A DNA stretch of 17,490 nucleotides from Candidatus Aminicenantota bacterium (GTDB taxonomy: Bacteria > Acidobacteriota > Aminicenantia > Aminicenantales > Aminicenantaceae): positions 1-17,490 of the forward strand of contig SOIA01000115.1 in assembly GCA_004378665.1 (NCBI GenBank). Reading direction: 5' to 3'. A program made the translations under genes and the position numbers. The notes under the pieces are model-generated. The model ran no database searches. It was given only the letters and a program-made list of their open reading frames with translations, and was not told where the DNA came from. This document shows, one piece after another, positions 8,319-15,464 of this stretch; position 1 is the stretch's first letter; every line of letters begins with the position of its first letter.

Positions 8319-8584
8319 TTTTTCTCCACCACTTCCACTGCGACTAAGTGTTTGACTTTATTGACCATCCCCCAGATCTCGGGACAATCCTTGCGGACAA
8401 CCTCTGAGCTGATCTTCCGTAATCCCAGTCCCTTCACGATCTCCCGCTGTAACTTCGGACGCCCGATGAGGCTGCAGACCAGTTTCACCCGTATGAATCG
8501 GCCTTCCGACTTGGCTAACGGGGACTTCAGTTTTGGACTCGCTTGGGCTTGAATTTTTCCGGTTGGGGATTTTTTTACTGCCAT
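8315..8584 (-). CDS. rpmD: 50S ribosomal protein L30 with N-terminal extension
   Basis: Small 50S protein. The core (about 30-89) begins RFIRVKLVCSLIGRPKLQRE and contains GLGLRKISSEVV and the VNKVKHLVAVE end typical of L30. Bacterial L30 is normally close to 60 residues; this one is 89 because of a Lys/Ser/Pro/Ala-rich N-terminal extension of about 29 residues. The ATG at 8582-8584 is preceded by AAAGGATAGG and lies inside the last codons of rpsE (10-base overlap). I saw no better internal start, so the extension is probably translated, though this is inferred. Confidence 0.94.
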   Translation of the reverse strand: MAVKKSPTGKIQAQASPKLKSPLAKSEGRFIRVKLVCSLIGRPKLQREIVKGLGLRKISSEVVRKDCPEIWGMVNKVKHLVAVEVVEKK

Positions 8585-9267
8585 ATCCTATCCTTTGCTT
8601 TTCCTCTCATCTTTGAAATCGTATCCGGGTCTTTCAACCTTCTGAGCGCATCCATCGTAGCATTCGCGACACTCACTGGATTATTGCTGCGAACTGATTT
8701 TGTCAGGATGTCCTTAATACCGGCCAACTCCATGATGACCCTCACAGCTCCACCCGCAATGACTCCTGTTCCTTTTGATGCTGGCCGAAGGATGACCACG
8801 CCACCTCCGGCGACTCCTCTTATAAAATGAGGAATCGTTGTCTCCGCCAGAGGCACTTCTATCATTTTCTTTTTGGCATCCTCCACTGCTTTTCCAATCG
8901 CCATCGGAACCTCGCGGGCCTTTCCCTTTCCGATCCCGACTATACCGTTCCCGTTTCCTACCGCAGCCAGAGCCGAAAAACTGAGGTTCTTCCCGCCCTT
9001 GACAACTTTTGTGACTCTCCGGATGGAAATCACCTGATCCTTGAGCTCAAACCTTTCCTTTTCTTCCTCAACTGCTTCTTCTTTCGCTTTTTCTTCCTTT
9101 TTTTCTGATTTATCTTCAACTTTTTCTTCTGCTTTTTTTGGTTCCTCTGTCTTCAATGGTTTTTCTTTCGCTTTGTCCTCCCGCTCAGTCTTTTTCTGGA
9201 GTTCCTCTTTCTTTTCTTCTTCCTTGGATTCTTCTTTCAATTCTTCTTTTTTTTCCTCTTCAGCCAC
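8575..9267 (-). CDS. rpsE: 30S ribosomal protein S5 with long charged N-terminal extension
   Basis: Small-subunit protein near the mRNA entry channel, important for accuracy and helicase-like unwinding of mRNA. The core (about 72-230) shows the double-stranded-RNA-binding-like fold: VKGGKNLSFSALAAVGNGNG, GIGKGKAREVPMAI, then RPASKGTGVIAGGAVRV and SNNPVSVANATMDAL. Usual length is 160-170 residues; this one is 230 because residues 1-71 are almost all Glu and Lys. The start is GTG (9265-9267) with an AAGGAGG site seven bases upstream. The only in-frame alternative I saw near the core is a GTG at residue 79, which would cut into conserved sequence, so the long form is favoured. Confidence 0.95.
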   Translation of the reverse strand: MAEEEKKEELKEESKEEEKKEELQKKTEREDKAKEKPLKTEEPKKAEEKVEDKSEKKEEKAKEEAVEEEKERFELKDQVISIRRVTKVVKGGKNLSFSALAAVGNGNGIVGIGKGKAREVPMAIGKAVEDAKKKMIEVPLAETTIPHFIRGVAGGGVVILRPASKGTGVIAGGAVRVIMELAGIKDILTKSVRSNNPVSVANATMDALRRLKDPDTISKMRGKAKDRIWQ

Positions 9268-9291
9268 TCCTTTTCCTCCTTGGTTAACCTT

Positions 9292-9666
9292 CTAGAAGGT
9301 GAGGCCTTCCTTCCTCATGGCTTCGGCTAAGGCCTTGATCCGGCCGTGATAGGGATAAATTCCCCGATCAAAGACCACAAGTTTAATCTTCTTCGCCTTC
9401 AATCTCTTGGCCAGTATCTCACCCAAGACCTGACAGGCTTCGACGTTCTTGGTATTCTTGTTTTTTTCCTTAAATTCTTTCTCTAATGTCGAGGCAGACG
9501 TCAGAATCTGTCCCACCTCGTCATTGATGACCTGCACGTAAACATAGCAGTTGCTCTTGAATACATGAACTCTGGGCTTATCAGGAGTTCCTCGAATTTT
9601 CTTTCGAATCCTCTTTCGGATGCGTTCTTTCGCATTTCTCTTCTGAATGACTTTATCTTTATACAC
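9292..9666 (-). CDS. rplR: 50S ribosomal protein L18
   Basis: Binds 5S rRNA together with L5 and anchors it in the central protuberance. The protein has the basic N-terminus KVIQKRNAKERIRKRIRKKI, then KPRVHVFKSNCYVYVQVI, the SASTLEKEF segment, and the VVFDRGIYPYHGRIKALAEA end typical of L18. The start is uncertain. A TTG at 9670-9672 is in frame but only three bases from the AAGGCGG site, whereas the GTG at 9664-9666 is nine bases from it, so I choose GTG (124 residues). Either start overlaps the 3' end of rplF (8 or 14 bases). Confidence 0.95.
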   Translation of the reverse strand: MYKDKVIQKRNAKERIRKRIRKKIRGTPDKPRVHVFKSNCYVYVQVINDEVGQILTSASTLEKEFKEKNKNTKNVEACQVLGEILAKRLKAKKIKLVVFDRGIYPYHGRIKALAEAMRKEGLTF

Positions 9667-10204
9667 CGGCAACCACCGCCTTACGTTCTTTCTTGATCAA
9701 ACGCTCACCCACATAACGAATTCCTTTGAGCTTGTAGGGATCGGGCGTGCGAAAACTTCTGATCTTCGCCGAAACCTGGCCAACTCTCTGTTTATCTATT
9801 CCTTTAACAGTGATCAAAGTCGGTTTTTCAAGTACGATCTCAACATCCTTCGGAATCTCATACTTGAGAGGTTTGGAATACCCCAGGCTCAACTCCAATC
9901 TGCCTTTATCCAGCTTGGCTCGATATCCGACTCCGACGATTTCCAGCTGTTTGGAAAATCCGTTTGTCACCCCTTCTGCGGCATTGAAAGCCAAGCTTCG
10001 GCACAGGCCATGAGCGGAGCGCTGTTCCTTGGAATCGTCCAATCTGGTCAGGATGAGTTGATTATCCTTCAGATCAGCCTTGATTCCGGGAAGTAAAGGA
10101 GATGAAAGCTTCCCTATGGGGCCTTCGAATTCGAGCTTCCCGGATGAAATATTCACCTTCACACCATCCGCTAAGACTACGGGTTGTTTTCCGACTCGAG
10201 ACAT
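9659..10204 (-). CDS. rplF: 50S ribosomal protein L6
   Basis: Large-subunit protein with two similar alpha/beta domains, located near the factor-binding site and the L7/L12 stalk base. MSRVGKQPVVLADGVKVNIS at the N-terminus, GFSKQLEIVGVGYRA in the middle and the C-terminal hallmark FRTPDPYKLKGIRYVGE are diagnostic. The 181-residue length is normal. The stop overlaps the start of rplR, and the ATG follows rpsH by 24 bases. Order S8-L6-L18-S5 is that of the spc operon. Confidence 0.98.
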   Translation of the reverse strand: MSRVGKQPVVLADGVKVNISSGKLEFEGPIGKLSSPLLPGIKADLKDNQLILTRLDDSKEQRSAHGLCRSLAFNAAEGVTNGFSKQLEIVGVGYRAKLDKGRLELSLGYSKPLKYEIPKDVEIVLEKPTLITVKGIDKQRVGQVSAKIRSFRTPDPYKLKGIRYVGERLIKKERKAVVAGV

Positions 10205-10228
10205 CTTAAAATTCCCTCTTAATCTGAT

Positions 10229-10627
10229 TTACCAAATATAGCACAAAACCTCTCCTCCAACGCCAAGCTCTTCACACTTTTTCCCAGTCGCTATTCCAGT
10301 AGAGGTCGACAAGATCACCACTCCCAGCCCACCGAGGACCTTGGGAATGGAATCTGCTTTGCAGTAGATCCGGCAGCCTGGCCGGCTGGCCCTCCGCAGT
10401 TCTGTTATCACGCTCTGACGCTCATCGGTGTACTTGAGGGCTATATTCAGGATACCCTGCTTTTTATCTCCGGTCACTCGATAATTCCTGATATATCCCT
10501 CATCCTTCAGGACTTTTGCGAGCTCAATTTTTATGCGTGAAGAGGGAATACTCACTTCTTTCTTCCTGACATTGGCAGCATTTCTTATCCGGGTCAGCAT
10601 ATCCGCTATGGGGTCGGTTAAACTCAT
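10229..10627 (-). CDS. rpsH: 30S ribosomal protein S8
   Basis: 16S rRNA-binding protein of the central domain; in E. coli it also represses the spc operon. The protein starts MSLTDPIADMLTRIRNA, has IPSSRIKIELAKVLKDEGYI, and ends with the conserved LGGLGVVILSTSTGIATGKK followed by GGEVLCYIW. The length of 132 residues is standard. I could not identify an S8-binding mimic near rplE or rplX, so autoregulation here is not supported by what I can see. It follows rpsZ by 21 bases. Confidence 0.98.
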   Translation of the reverse strand: MSLTDPIADMLTRIRNAANVRKKEVSIPSSRIKIELAKVLKDEGYIRNYRVTGDKKQGILNIALKYTDERQSVITELRRASRPGCRIYCKADSIPKVLGGLGVVILSTSTGIATGKKCEELGVGGEVLCYIW

Positions 10628-10648
10628 GATCTCATCCTTTCCAAAATA

Positions 10649-10834
10649 TCACCACGAGGCCTTTACGATTCCAGGTATTTCGCCTTTCAGGGCAAGCTCC
10701 CGGAAACATAAACGACACATATCAAACTTCCGGAAATACCCTTTTGAACGCCCGCATATCCGGCAGCGTTTTTTCTTTCTCACCGGATATTTCGGTTCTC
10801 GTAAGTATTTAGCCATGGACGATTTTCTGCTCAT
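10649..10834 (-). CDS. rpsZ: 30S ribosomal protein S14, zinc-binding type Z
   Basis: Small-subunit head protein. At 61 residues it is the short, zinc-binding form (often named rpsZ or rpsN1) rather than the roughly 100-residue zinc-free form of E. coli. Cysteines 24, 27, 40 and 43 form the C-x2-C-x12-C-x2-C ribbon, in KKKRCRICGRSKGYFRK and MCRLCFRELA, and the protein ends with the conserved GEIPGIVKASW. It lies between rplE and rpsH in its normal spc position, nine bases after rplE. Confidence 0.98.
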   Translation of the reverse strand: MSRKSSMAKYLREPKYPVRKKKRCRICGRSKGYFRKFDMCRLCFRELALKGEIPGIVKASW

Positions 10835-10843
10835 TTTTTCTTC

Positions 10844-11386
10844 CTATACCTCTCCAAAAGGCATGCCTAATTTTGTAAGAAGGACCTGGCCTTCTTTATC
10901 GGTCTTCGCAGAGGTGACGATCGTGATATTCATTCCTCGCTGCCGTTCCACTTTTGTATAATCGATCTCCGGGAAAACCAATTGATCTTTCAGTCCTAAG
11001 GTATAATTCCCACGCCCATCAAAGGACCGTGGGGAAACACCTCTGAAGTCCCGCACACGAGGAAGGACGATGTTCACCAGACGTTCATAAAACTCATACA
11101 TTCTCTTTCCCCGCAGAGTCACGTAGCAGGCAATGGCATGTCCCTTGCGAAGTTTGAATGCAGCAATAGACTTTTTCGCCCGGCCGGTTGCAGCGAATTG
11201 ACCGGTGATGAGACTCAATTCTTTTTTCGCGGTATCTAACAGTTTTATGTTCTGAATGGCCTCACCTGCGCCGATGTTAATCACTATCTTTTCCAGTCGG
11301 GGCACAGCCATTTTATTCTTAAAGGAGAGCTCCTTCTGAAGCTCTTGAATAATCTCTTTTTTGTATTTTTCAAGAAGATGACTCAT
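10844..11386 (-). CDS. rplE: 50S ribosomal protein L5
   Basis: Binds 5S rRNA with L18 and contacts P-site tRNA in the central protuberance. The 180-residue length matches the family. Recognisable stretches are PRLEKIVINIGAGEA near residue 30, ITGQFAATGRAKKSIAAFKL, GCYVTLRG-like sequence (ACYVTLRGKRMYEF), DFRGVSPRSFDGRGNYTLG and the C-terminal RGMNITIVTSAKTDKEG. It lies ten bases after rplX and nine before rpsZ, tightly spaced but without overlap. Confidence 0.98.
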   Translation of the reverse strand: MSHLLEKYKKEIIQELQKELSFKNKMAVPRLEKIVINIGAGEAIQNIKLLDTAKKELSLITGQFAATGRAKKSIAAFKLRKGHAIACYVTLRGKRMYEFYERLVNIVLPRVRDFRGVSPRSFDGRGNYTLGLKDQLVFPEIDYTKVERQRGMNITIVTSAKTDKEGQVLLTKLGMPFGEV

Positions 11387-11396
11387 TTTCCTTTCC

Positions 11397-11729
11397 TCAT
11401 TTTTGTTTCTCTAAGTTGGTCTCACATTTGCTGCAGACTCTGATTTTGCTCCCGTCTTTCAATGTCATCTTTCTCGTTCTGACTCCTTGACTGCATTCAG
11501 AGCAGAAAAGCATCAGGTTGGACACTTGAATCGGAGCTTCTCTTTCCATGATTCCTCCCTGAATGTTCTTGCTTCGATCCGGACGGATGAATTCCTTCAC
11601 GAAATTCACCTTTTCTACAACAGCCCTGTTTTTTTCCGGGATGACTTTTAAAATCTTGCCTGTTTTTCCCTTATCTTTCCCATTGACTACGATGACGACA
11701 TCATTTTTTCTTAAGCTTATCGTGTTCAT
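11397..11729 (-). CDS. rplX: 50S ribosomal protein L24, with C-terminal four-cysteine cluster
   Basis: Assembly-initiating protein that binds the 5' part of 23S rRNA and sits near the tunnel exit. The KOW motif is at the N-terminus (KNDVVIVVNGKDKGKTGKIL, residues 8-27), followed by EKVNFVKEFIRPD. The C-terminal part has C76-x2-C79 and C99-x2-C102 in SECSQGVRTRKM and RVCSKC, a likely zinc ribbon found in part of the L24 family. The length of 110 residues is normal. ATG and the preceding rplN stop share one base (TGATG). Confidence 0.98.
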   Translation of the reverse strand: MNTISLRKNDVVIVVNGKDKGKTGKILKVIPEKNRAVVEKVNFVKEFIRPDRSKNIQGGIMEREAPIQVSNLMLFCSECSQGVRTRKMTLKDGSKIRVCSKCETNLEKQK

Positions 11730-12097
11730 CAGAGAACCTCCGGAGCAAGGGAAACGATCTTCATAAACTTTTTTTCTCTCAATTCTCTTCCAACTGGGCC
11801 AAAAACTCGGGTTCCGATCGGCTCTCTCTGACGATCGATGATGACAGCTGCGTTATCATCAAAGCGGATGTAAGAACCATCCTTACGCCGAACTTCCTTT
11901 TTGGTCCTTACGATAACCGCCCGCACAACTTTCCCTTTTGCGATCTTACTCTCTGGCTCAGCTTCTTTGACAGTCGCCGAGATGATGTCTCCGATAGTGG
12001 CGCTCTTACCGACTCCTCCTCCAAGAGGAGTGATACACAGAATCCGCCGCGCACCGGAATTATCCGCGACTCTGAGCATGGTTTCTGTCTGGATCAT
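11729..12097 (-). CDS. rplN: 50S ribosomal protein L14
   Basis: Conserved 50S protein at the subunit interface, binding 23S rRNA and the silencing factor RsfS in many bacteria. MIQTETMLRVADNSGARRIL at the start, GDIISATVKEA, VRAVIVRTKKEVRRKDGSYI and the end MKIVSLAPEVL are diagnostic. The length of 122 residues is standard. ATG overlaps the rpsQ stop by four bases, and the stop overlaps the rplX start by one. Confidence 0.98.
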   Translation of the reverse strand: MIQTETMLRVADNSGARRILCITPLGGGVGKSATIGDIISATVKEAEPESKIAKGKVVRAVIVRTKKEVRRKDGSYIRFDDNAAVIIDRQREPIGTRVFGPVGRELREKKFMKIVSLAPEVL

Positions 12098-12390
12098 TCT
12101 TTCTTGTCCTCAATCTCTTTTTCTGTTTCGCTGGGGGATAATCCAATAATCTCCTGAATGCGCCATCTTTTTCTTTTGCTTAAGGGCCTCGTCTCAACGA
12201 TCTTTACAGTATCTCCAACTTTACACTTTTCGTACTCATCATGAACGAGAAATTTTTTCTTCTTTTTTATGATCTTTTTGTATAAAGGATGTCTGACCGG
12301 ACGTTCAACAAGAACGGCGACTGTCTTCTTCGCTTTGTTGCCAACGACAACACCGATCTTTATGGTTTTTCTAACCTGATTCTTTTCCAT
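12094..12390 (-). CDS. rpsQ: 30S ribosomal protein S17
   Basis: OB-fold protein binding the 5' domain of 16S rRNA early in assembly. The sequence has KIGVVVGNKAKKTVAVLVER, then KRHPLYKK-like (RHPLYKKIIKKKKKFLVHDE), GDTVKIVETRPLSKRKRWRI. It is 98 residues; the last 15 or so residues (SPSETEKEIEDKKE) are an acidic/basic tail beyond the core of about 83. It starts three bases after rpmC and overlaps rplN by four. Confidence 0.98.
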   Translation of the reverse strand: MEKNQVRKTIKIGVVVGNKAKKTVAVLVERPVRHPLYKKIIKKKKKFLVHDEYEKCKVGDTVKIVETRPLSKRKRWRIQEIIGLSPSETEKEIEDKKE

Positions 12391-12393
12391 TCC

Positions 12394-12591
12394 CTATTTC
12401 TTCCCTTCACTCTTTTCTCTTAATATGGTTTTTATCCTGGCAATATCTCTTTTGAGGTTTTTGAGTTTCATCGCGTTTTCCAACTGGCCCAGGGCATGCT
12501 GGAATTTCAGTTTGAAAAGCTTGTCTTTTGTTTCTTCTTCCTTGCTTCTCAATTCTTCTTCTGATAAATCTCTTAATTCTCTGGCTTTCAT
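12394..12591 (-). CDS. rpmC: 50S ribosomal protein L29
   Basis: Small helical hairpin protein near the tunnel exit, part of the docking site for signal recognition particle and trigger factor with L23. MKARELRDLSEEELRSKEEE and KLKFQHALGQLENAMKLKNL followed by KRDIARIKTILREK are typical of the family. The length of 65 residues is standard. ATG overlaps the rplP stop by four bases; order L16-L29-S17 is conserved. Confidence 0.98.
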   Translation of the reverse strand: MKARELRDLSEEELRSKEEETKDKLFKLKFQHALGQLENAMKLKNLKRDIARIKTILREKSEGKK

Positions 12592-13010
12592 CTCAATTCC
12601 TTGCTTTCCCTTGAAACAAATCTCGTTCTCATCGGGAGTTTGTGGGCAGCCAGCCGCATGGCTTCTCGAGCCGTGTTTTCCGGAATTCCCTCTATCTCGT
12701 AGAGTATTCTTCCTGGCTTAATCACATCGACCCAAAACTCAGGATCTCCCTTGCCTTTACCCATTCTCACTTCGGTTGGCTTTTTCGTGACAGGCTTCCA
12801 CGGAAAAGCCCTGATCCAGAGCTTTCCTTTTCTCTTGACATGACGGCTGATGGCGATTCGGCCAGCTTCTATCTGGCGAGCCGTCATCCAGACCGGCTCT
12901 AAAGCCTGAAGGCCGTATTCTCCGAACTCAAGAGATGCGCCTCTCTGGGGGGATCCTCTCATCCGTCCCCTCTGTTGTTTTCTGAATTTGACTTTCTTCG
13001 GCATCAACAT
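12588..13010 (-). CDS. rplP: 50S ribosomal protein L16
   Basis: 50S protein at the base of the central protuberance, close to the A site and needed for tRNA accommodation. It begins MLMPKKVKFRKQQRGRMRG and contains WMTARQIEAGRIAISRHVKR, the RAFPWKPVTKKPTEVRMGKG loop and GRILYEIEG. The 140-residue length is usual. I keep the first ATG (13008-13010), which is ten bases from a GAGG site. A second ATG two codons later is in a poorer position. Confidence 0.98.
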   Translation of the reverse strand: MLMPKKVKFRKQQRGRMRGSPQRGASLEFGEYGLQALEPVWMTARQIEAGRIAISRHVKRKGKLWIRAFPWKPVTKKPTEVRMGKGKGDPEFWVDVIKPGRILYEIEGIPENTAREAMRLAAHKLPMRTRFVSRESKELR

Positions 13011-13012
13011 TG

Positions 13013-13681
13013 TTATATTTCCTCTACCTCAGCCGTTTGGGAGGTCATCTTTAGCTTTTCCACATCTGCCCTGTAAATCCAGACTTTTATGCCTATTTGT
13101 CCATACGTCGTGAATGCCTCAGTGAAACCATATTCAATATCCGCTCTCAGCGTCTGAAGAGGCAATTGACCCTTGAGGTACCATTCAGACCGGGCGATCT
13201 CCACTCCTCCCAGCCTGCCCGAGCACATGACCTTAATGCCCCTTGCTCCCATCCTCAGGGCCAGATCCACCGCTCTCCTCATAGCCCGACGATAAGCGAT
13301 TCTTTTTTCCAGCTGGATAGCGATTCCTTCAGCCACCAATAAAGCATTGAGCTCAGGCTTGTCGACTTCTCTGATATCAATATACACATCTTTCTTCACG
13401 ATTTCCTGAAGCAGAGACTTCAGGTTTTCGATTTCCTTCCCGCCTCGACCTATGACTATGCCCGGCCGAGCTGTGTGAATGATGACTCGGACTTTTGGAC
13501 CCACACGTTCGACATCGATTTCAGCGATTCCCGCATGATAATACCTCTTCTTGACGAGCTTTTTCATCTCCAGGTCCTCATGAATGAACTGGCTGTACTC
13601 AGTCCCCTTAGAAAACCAACGGGAACTCCATTGTTTGTTGAATCCTAACCGGAATCCATGAGGATGTGTCTTCTGTCCCAC
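13013..13681 (-). CDS. rpsC: 30S ribosomal protein S3
   Basis: Small-subunit head protein lining the mRNA entry tunnel. It starts GTG (13679-13681) as MGQKTHPHGFRLGFNKQWSS, where S3 proteins normally begin, so the GTG is right. The KH domain shows GIVIGRGGKEIENL with its GxxG loop at 78-81. The C-terminal domain contains AYRRAMRRAVDLALRMGARG, SGRLGGVEIARSEW and KVWIYRADV. The length of 222 residues is typical. It lies three bases after rplV and two before rplP. Confidence 0.98.
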   Translation of the reverse strand: MGQKTHPHGFRLGFNKQWSSRWFSKGTEYSQFIHEDLEMKKLVKKRYYHAGIAEIDVERVGPKVRVIIHTARPGIVIGRGGKEIENLKSLLQEIVKKDVYIDIREVDKPELNALLVAEGIAIQLEKRIAYRRAMRRAVDLALRMGARGIKVMCSGRLGGVEIARSEWYLKGQLPLQTLRADIEYGFTEAFTTYGQIGIKVWIYRADVEKLKMTSQTAEVEEI

Positions 13682-13684
13682 TTT

Positions 13685-14047
13685 TTATCTCCCTTTCTTC
13701 TCTTCTAAATACACATGGACATGACTTGTCCTTTTTAAGATCCGAGCCGCTCTTCCCATGGGGGCAGCTTTCCACCTCTTCATTTGAGGACCCTGGTTCA
13801 CGAATATTCTGGATATAAACAAATTATCCACGTCGATATCCGGGGACTTCTGCTGAGCATTCGCAATGGCTGAACGAAGTACTTTCTCAACAACAGAACT
13901 GGCTTTCTTCTTCTTTGAAAAATGGAGAATGGTCAACGCTTCTCCGACATATCTTTCCCTTATCAGATCAGTCACCAATTGGCATTTCTGTGGTGCGATC
14001 TTCATGTACTTGCCCACAGCCTGCGAAACGATTGTTGCTTCGTTCAT
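13685..14047 (-). CDS. rplV: 50S ribosomal protein L22
   Basis: 23S rRNA-binding protein whose beta-hairpin lines the exit tunnel next to L4, a site linked to macrolide resistance. The N-terminal helical region has KYMKIAPQKCQLVTDLIR, then EKVLRSAIANAQQ, and the hairpin region shows NQGPQMKRWKAAPMGRAARI and KRTSHVHVYLEEKK. The length of 120 residues is usual. It starts one base after the rpsS stop. Confidence 0.98.
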   Translation of the reverse strand: MNEATIVSQAVGKYMKIAPQKCQLVTDLIRERYVGEALTILHFSKKKKASSVVEKVLRSAIANAQQKSPDIDVDNLFISRIFVNQGPQMKRWKAAPMGRAARILKRTSHVHVYLEEKKGR

Positions 14048-14048
14048 C

Positions 14049-14339
14049 TTACTTCTTCATCCTGATCGTTCTTGCTGTTTTTGTTGTATGACCTCTAAAA
14101 ATCCTGGTCGGGGAAAATTCTCCCAGTTTATGCCCCACCATGTTCTCGTTGATGAAAACCGGAATAAACTTTCTTCCGTTATGAACCGCAATCGTCAGGC
14201 CGACCATCTCAGGAGTAATCGTAGAACGCCTCGCCCACGTCTTGATGACTTTTCTTTTCTGCCCTTTGGACTCTAAAGCGGCAATCTTTTTCATGAGTTT
14301 CTCGTCCAAATAAGGACCCTTTTTTAAAGACCTGCCCAT
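14049..14339 (-). CDS. rpsS: 30S ribosomal protein S19
   Basis: Head protein of the small subunit, working with S13 near the A site. It begins MGRSLKKGPYLDEKLMKK and has WARRSTITPEMVGLTIAVHN, VNENMVGHKLGEF-like sequence (INENMVGHKLGEFSPTR) and RGHTTKTARTI. I place the start at the ATG 14337-14339, nine bases from a GGAG site. A GTG at 14343-14345 is in frame and overlaps the rplB stop, but it is only three bases from that site. With the ATG the protein has 96 residues, close to the usual 92-95. Confidence 0.97.
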   Translation of the reverse strand: MGRSLKKGPYLDEKLMKKIAALESKGQKRKVIKTWARRSTITPEMVGLTIAVHNGRKFIPVFINENMVGHKLGEFSPTRIFRGHTTKTARTIRMKK

Positions 14340-14341
14340 GA

Positions 14342-15169
14342 TCACTTACTCCTTCTTCTAACGATAAAGGATTGCGTTCTCTTGTTTCTTCTTGTCTTGT
14401 ATCCTTTTGTGGGTATCCCAGTGGGGCTCACAGGGTTTCTTCCGCCCTTGGCCTTCCCTTCTCCTCCACCATGAGGATGGTCGACTGGATTCATCGCTGT
14501 TCCCCGGACATGAGGTCGTCTTCCTTTCCACCGGGTCCGCCCGGCTTTTCCGACGGAAATATTCACAAAATCCAGGTTGCCGATCTGACCGATTGTCGCG
14601 CGGCAATCCAGATGAATTTTTCTAATCTCGGAGGACGGCATGCGGACCTGAGCATAGTCTCCTTCCTTGGCCAGAATCTGAGCTCCTGTTCCAGCCGACC
14701 TGGCCAGCTGTCCGCCCTTGTTCTTCCTTAATTCGATGTTGTGGATGACCGTACCAAGGGGAATGCGCCTCAGAGGCATGGTATTGCCAGGCAGAATATC
14801 CACCTGCTTATCCGAGGAGACGATAGTCTGGCCGACATTCAAATTCAACGGAGACAAAATGTACCGTCTCTCACCATCTTTATATTTTATCAGAGATATA
14901 AATGCCGAACGGTTGGGATCATACTCGATGGTTTCCACGACACCCGGCACATCGAGCTTGTTTCTTTTAAAATCAATCATGCGATACTGCCGTTTATGTC
15001 CTCCACCGCGGTGACGCATGGAAATTCGTCCACGGGAGTTTCGCCCTCCTGTTTTGGAGAGGGATTGGAGGAGAGGCTTGTGGGGACTCTTCGTCGTCAA
15101 CTCTTCAAAAGAAAGTCCAGTTTTCTGCCGCATGCTCGATGTCACGGGTCTGTATGTTTTTATTCCCAT
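14342..15169 (-). CDS. rplB: 50S ribosomal protein L2
   Basis: One of the largest 50S proteins, needed for subunit association and close to the peptidyl transferase centre. It starts GIKTYRPVTSSMRQ and has SRGRISMRHRGGGHKRQYRM, then VDILPGNTMPLRRIPLGTVI and the hallmark GTAMNPVDHPHGGGEG, where His231 matches the functionally important His229 of E. coli. The C-terminus SPTGIPTKGYKTRRNKRTQS is also standard. The length of 275 residues is normal. One base separates it from the rplW stop. Confidence 0.98.
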   Translation of the reverse strand: MGIKTYRPVTSSMRQKTGLSFEELTTKSPHKPLLQSLSKTGGRNSRGRISMRHRGGGHKRQYRMIDFKRNKLDVPGVVETIEYDPNRSAFISLIKYKDGERRYILSPLNLNVGQTIVSSDKQVDILPGNTMPLRRIPLGTVIHNIELRKNKGGQLARSAGTGAQILAKEGDYAQVRMPSSEIRKIHLDCRATIGQIGNLDFVNISVGKAGRTRWKGRRPHVRGTAMNPVDHPHGGGEGKAKGGRNPVSPTGIPTKGYKTRRNKRTQSFIVRRRSK

Positions 15170-15170
15170 T

Positions 15171-15464
15171 TTAAACCGCCTCGAAGTACTCGATCATTTT
15201 TTCGCCTTCTTTGAGTTTGATGTAGGCCTTTTTCCAGTCCTTCTTTTTTCCCACGTTCCGTCCCACTCTTCTGGTTTTTCCTCTTTTGTTCATGATCCTG
15301 ACGCTTTCCACTTTGACTTTGAAGAGCTGCTCAGCGGCCTTTTTTATTTCACTTTTGTTCGCTCTCGGATTGACTTCGAAGCAGACTTCTCGGTTGATCT
15401 CTTTGAGCATAGTGCTCTTCTCTGTGATGACGGGCATCAGAATAATCTTGTGCGGGTCTTTCAT
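15171..15464 (-). CDS. rplW: 50S ribosomal protein L23
   Basis: Tunnel-exit protein that docks trigger factor and signal recognition particle. Diagnostic parts are IILMPVITEKSTMLKE at the start, VNPRANKSEIKKAAEQLFKV and VRIMNKRGKTRRVGRNVGKK with DWKKAYIKLKEG. The length of 97 residues is standard. ATG overlaps the rplD stop by four bases. Confidence 0.98.
   Translation of the reverse strand: MKDPHKIILMPVITEKSTMLKEINREVCFEVNPRANKSEIKKAAEQLFKVKVESVRIMNKRGKTRRVGRNVGKKKDWKKAYIKLKEGEKMIEYFEAV

Noticed and set aside
9041..9295. Plus-strand Ser/Phe-rich open frame opposite the S5 N-terminus.
   Set aside because: Same artefact: it is the mirror of Glu/Lys codons in the real rpsE gene.
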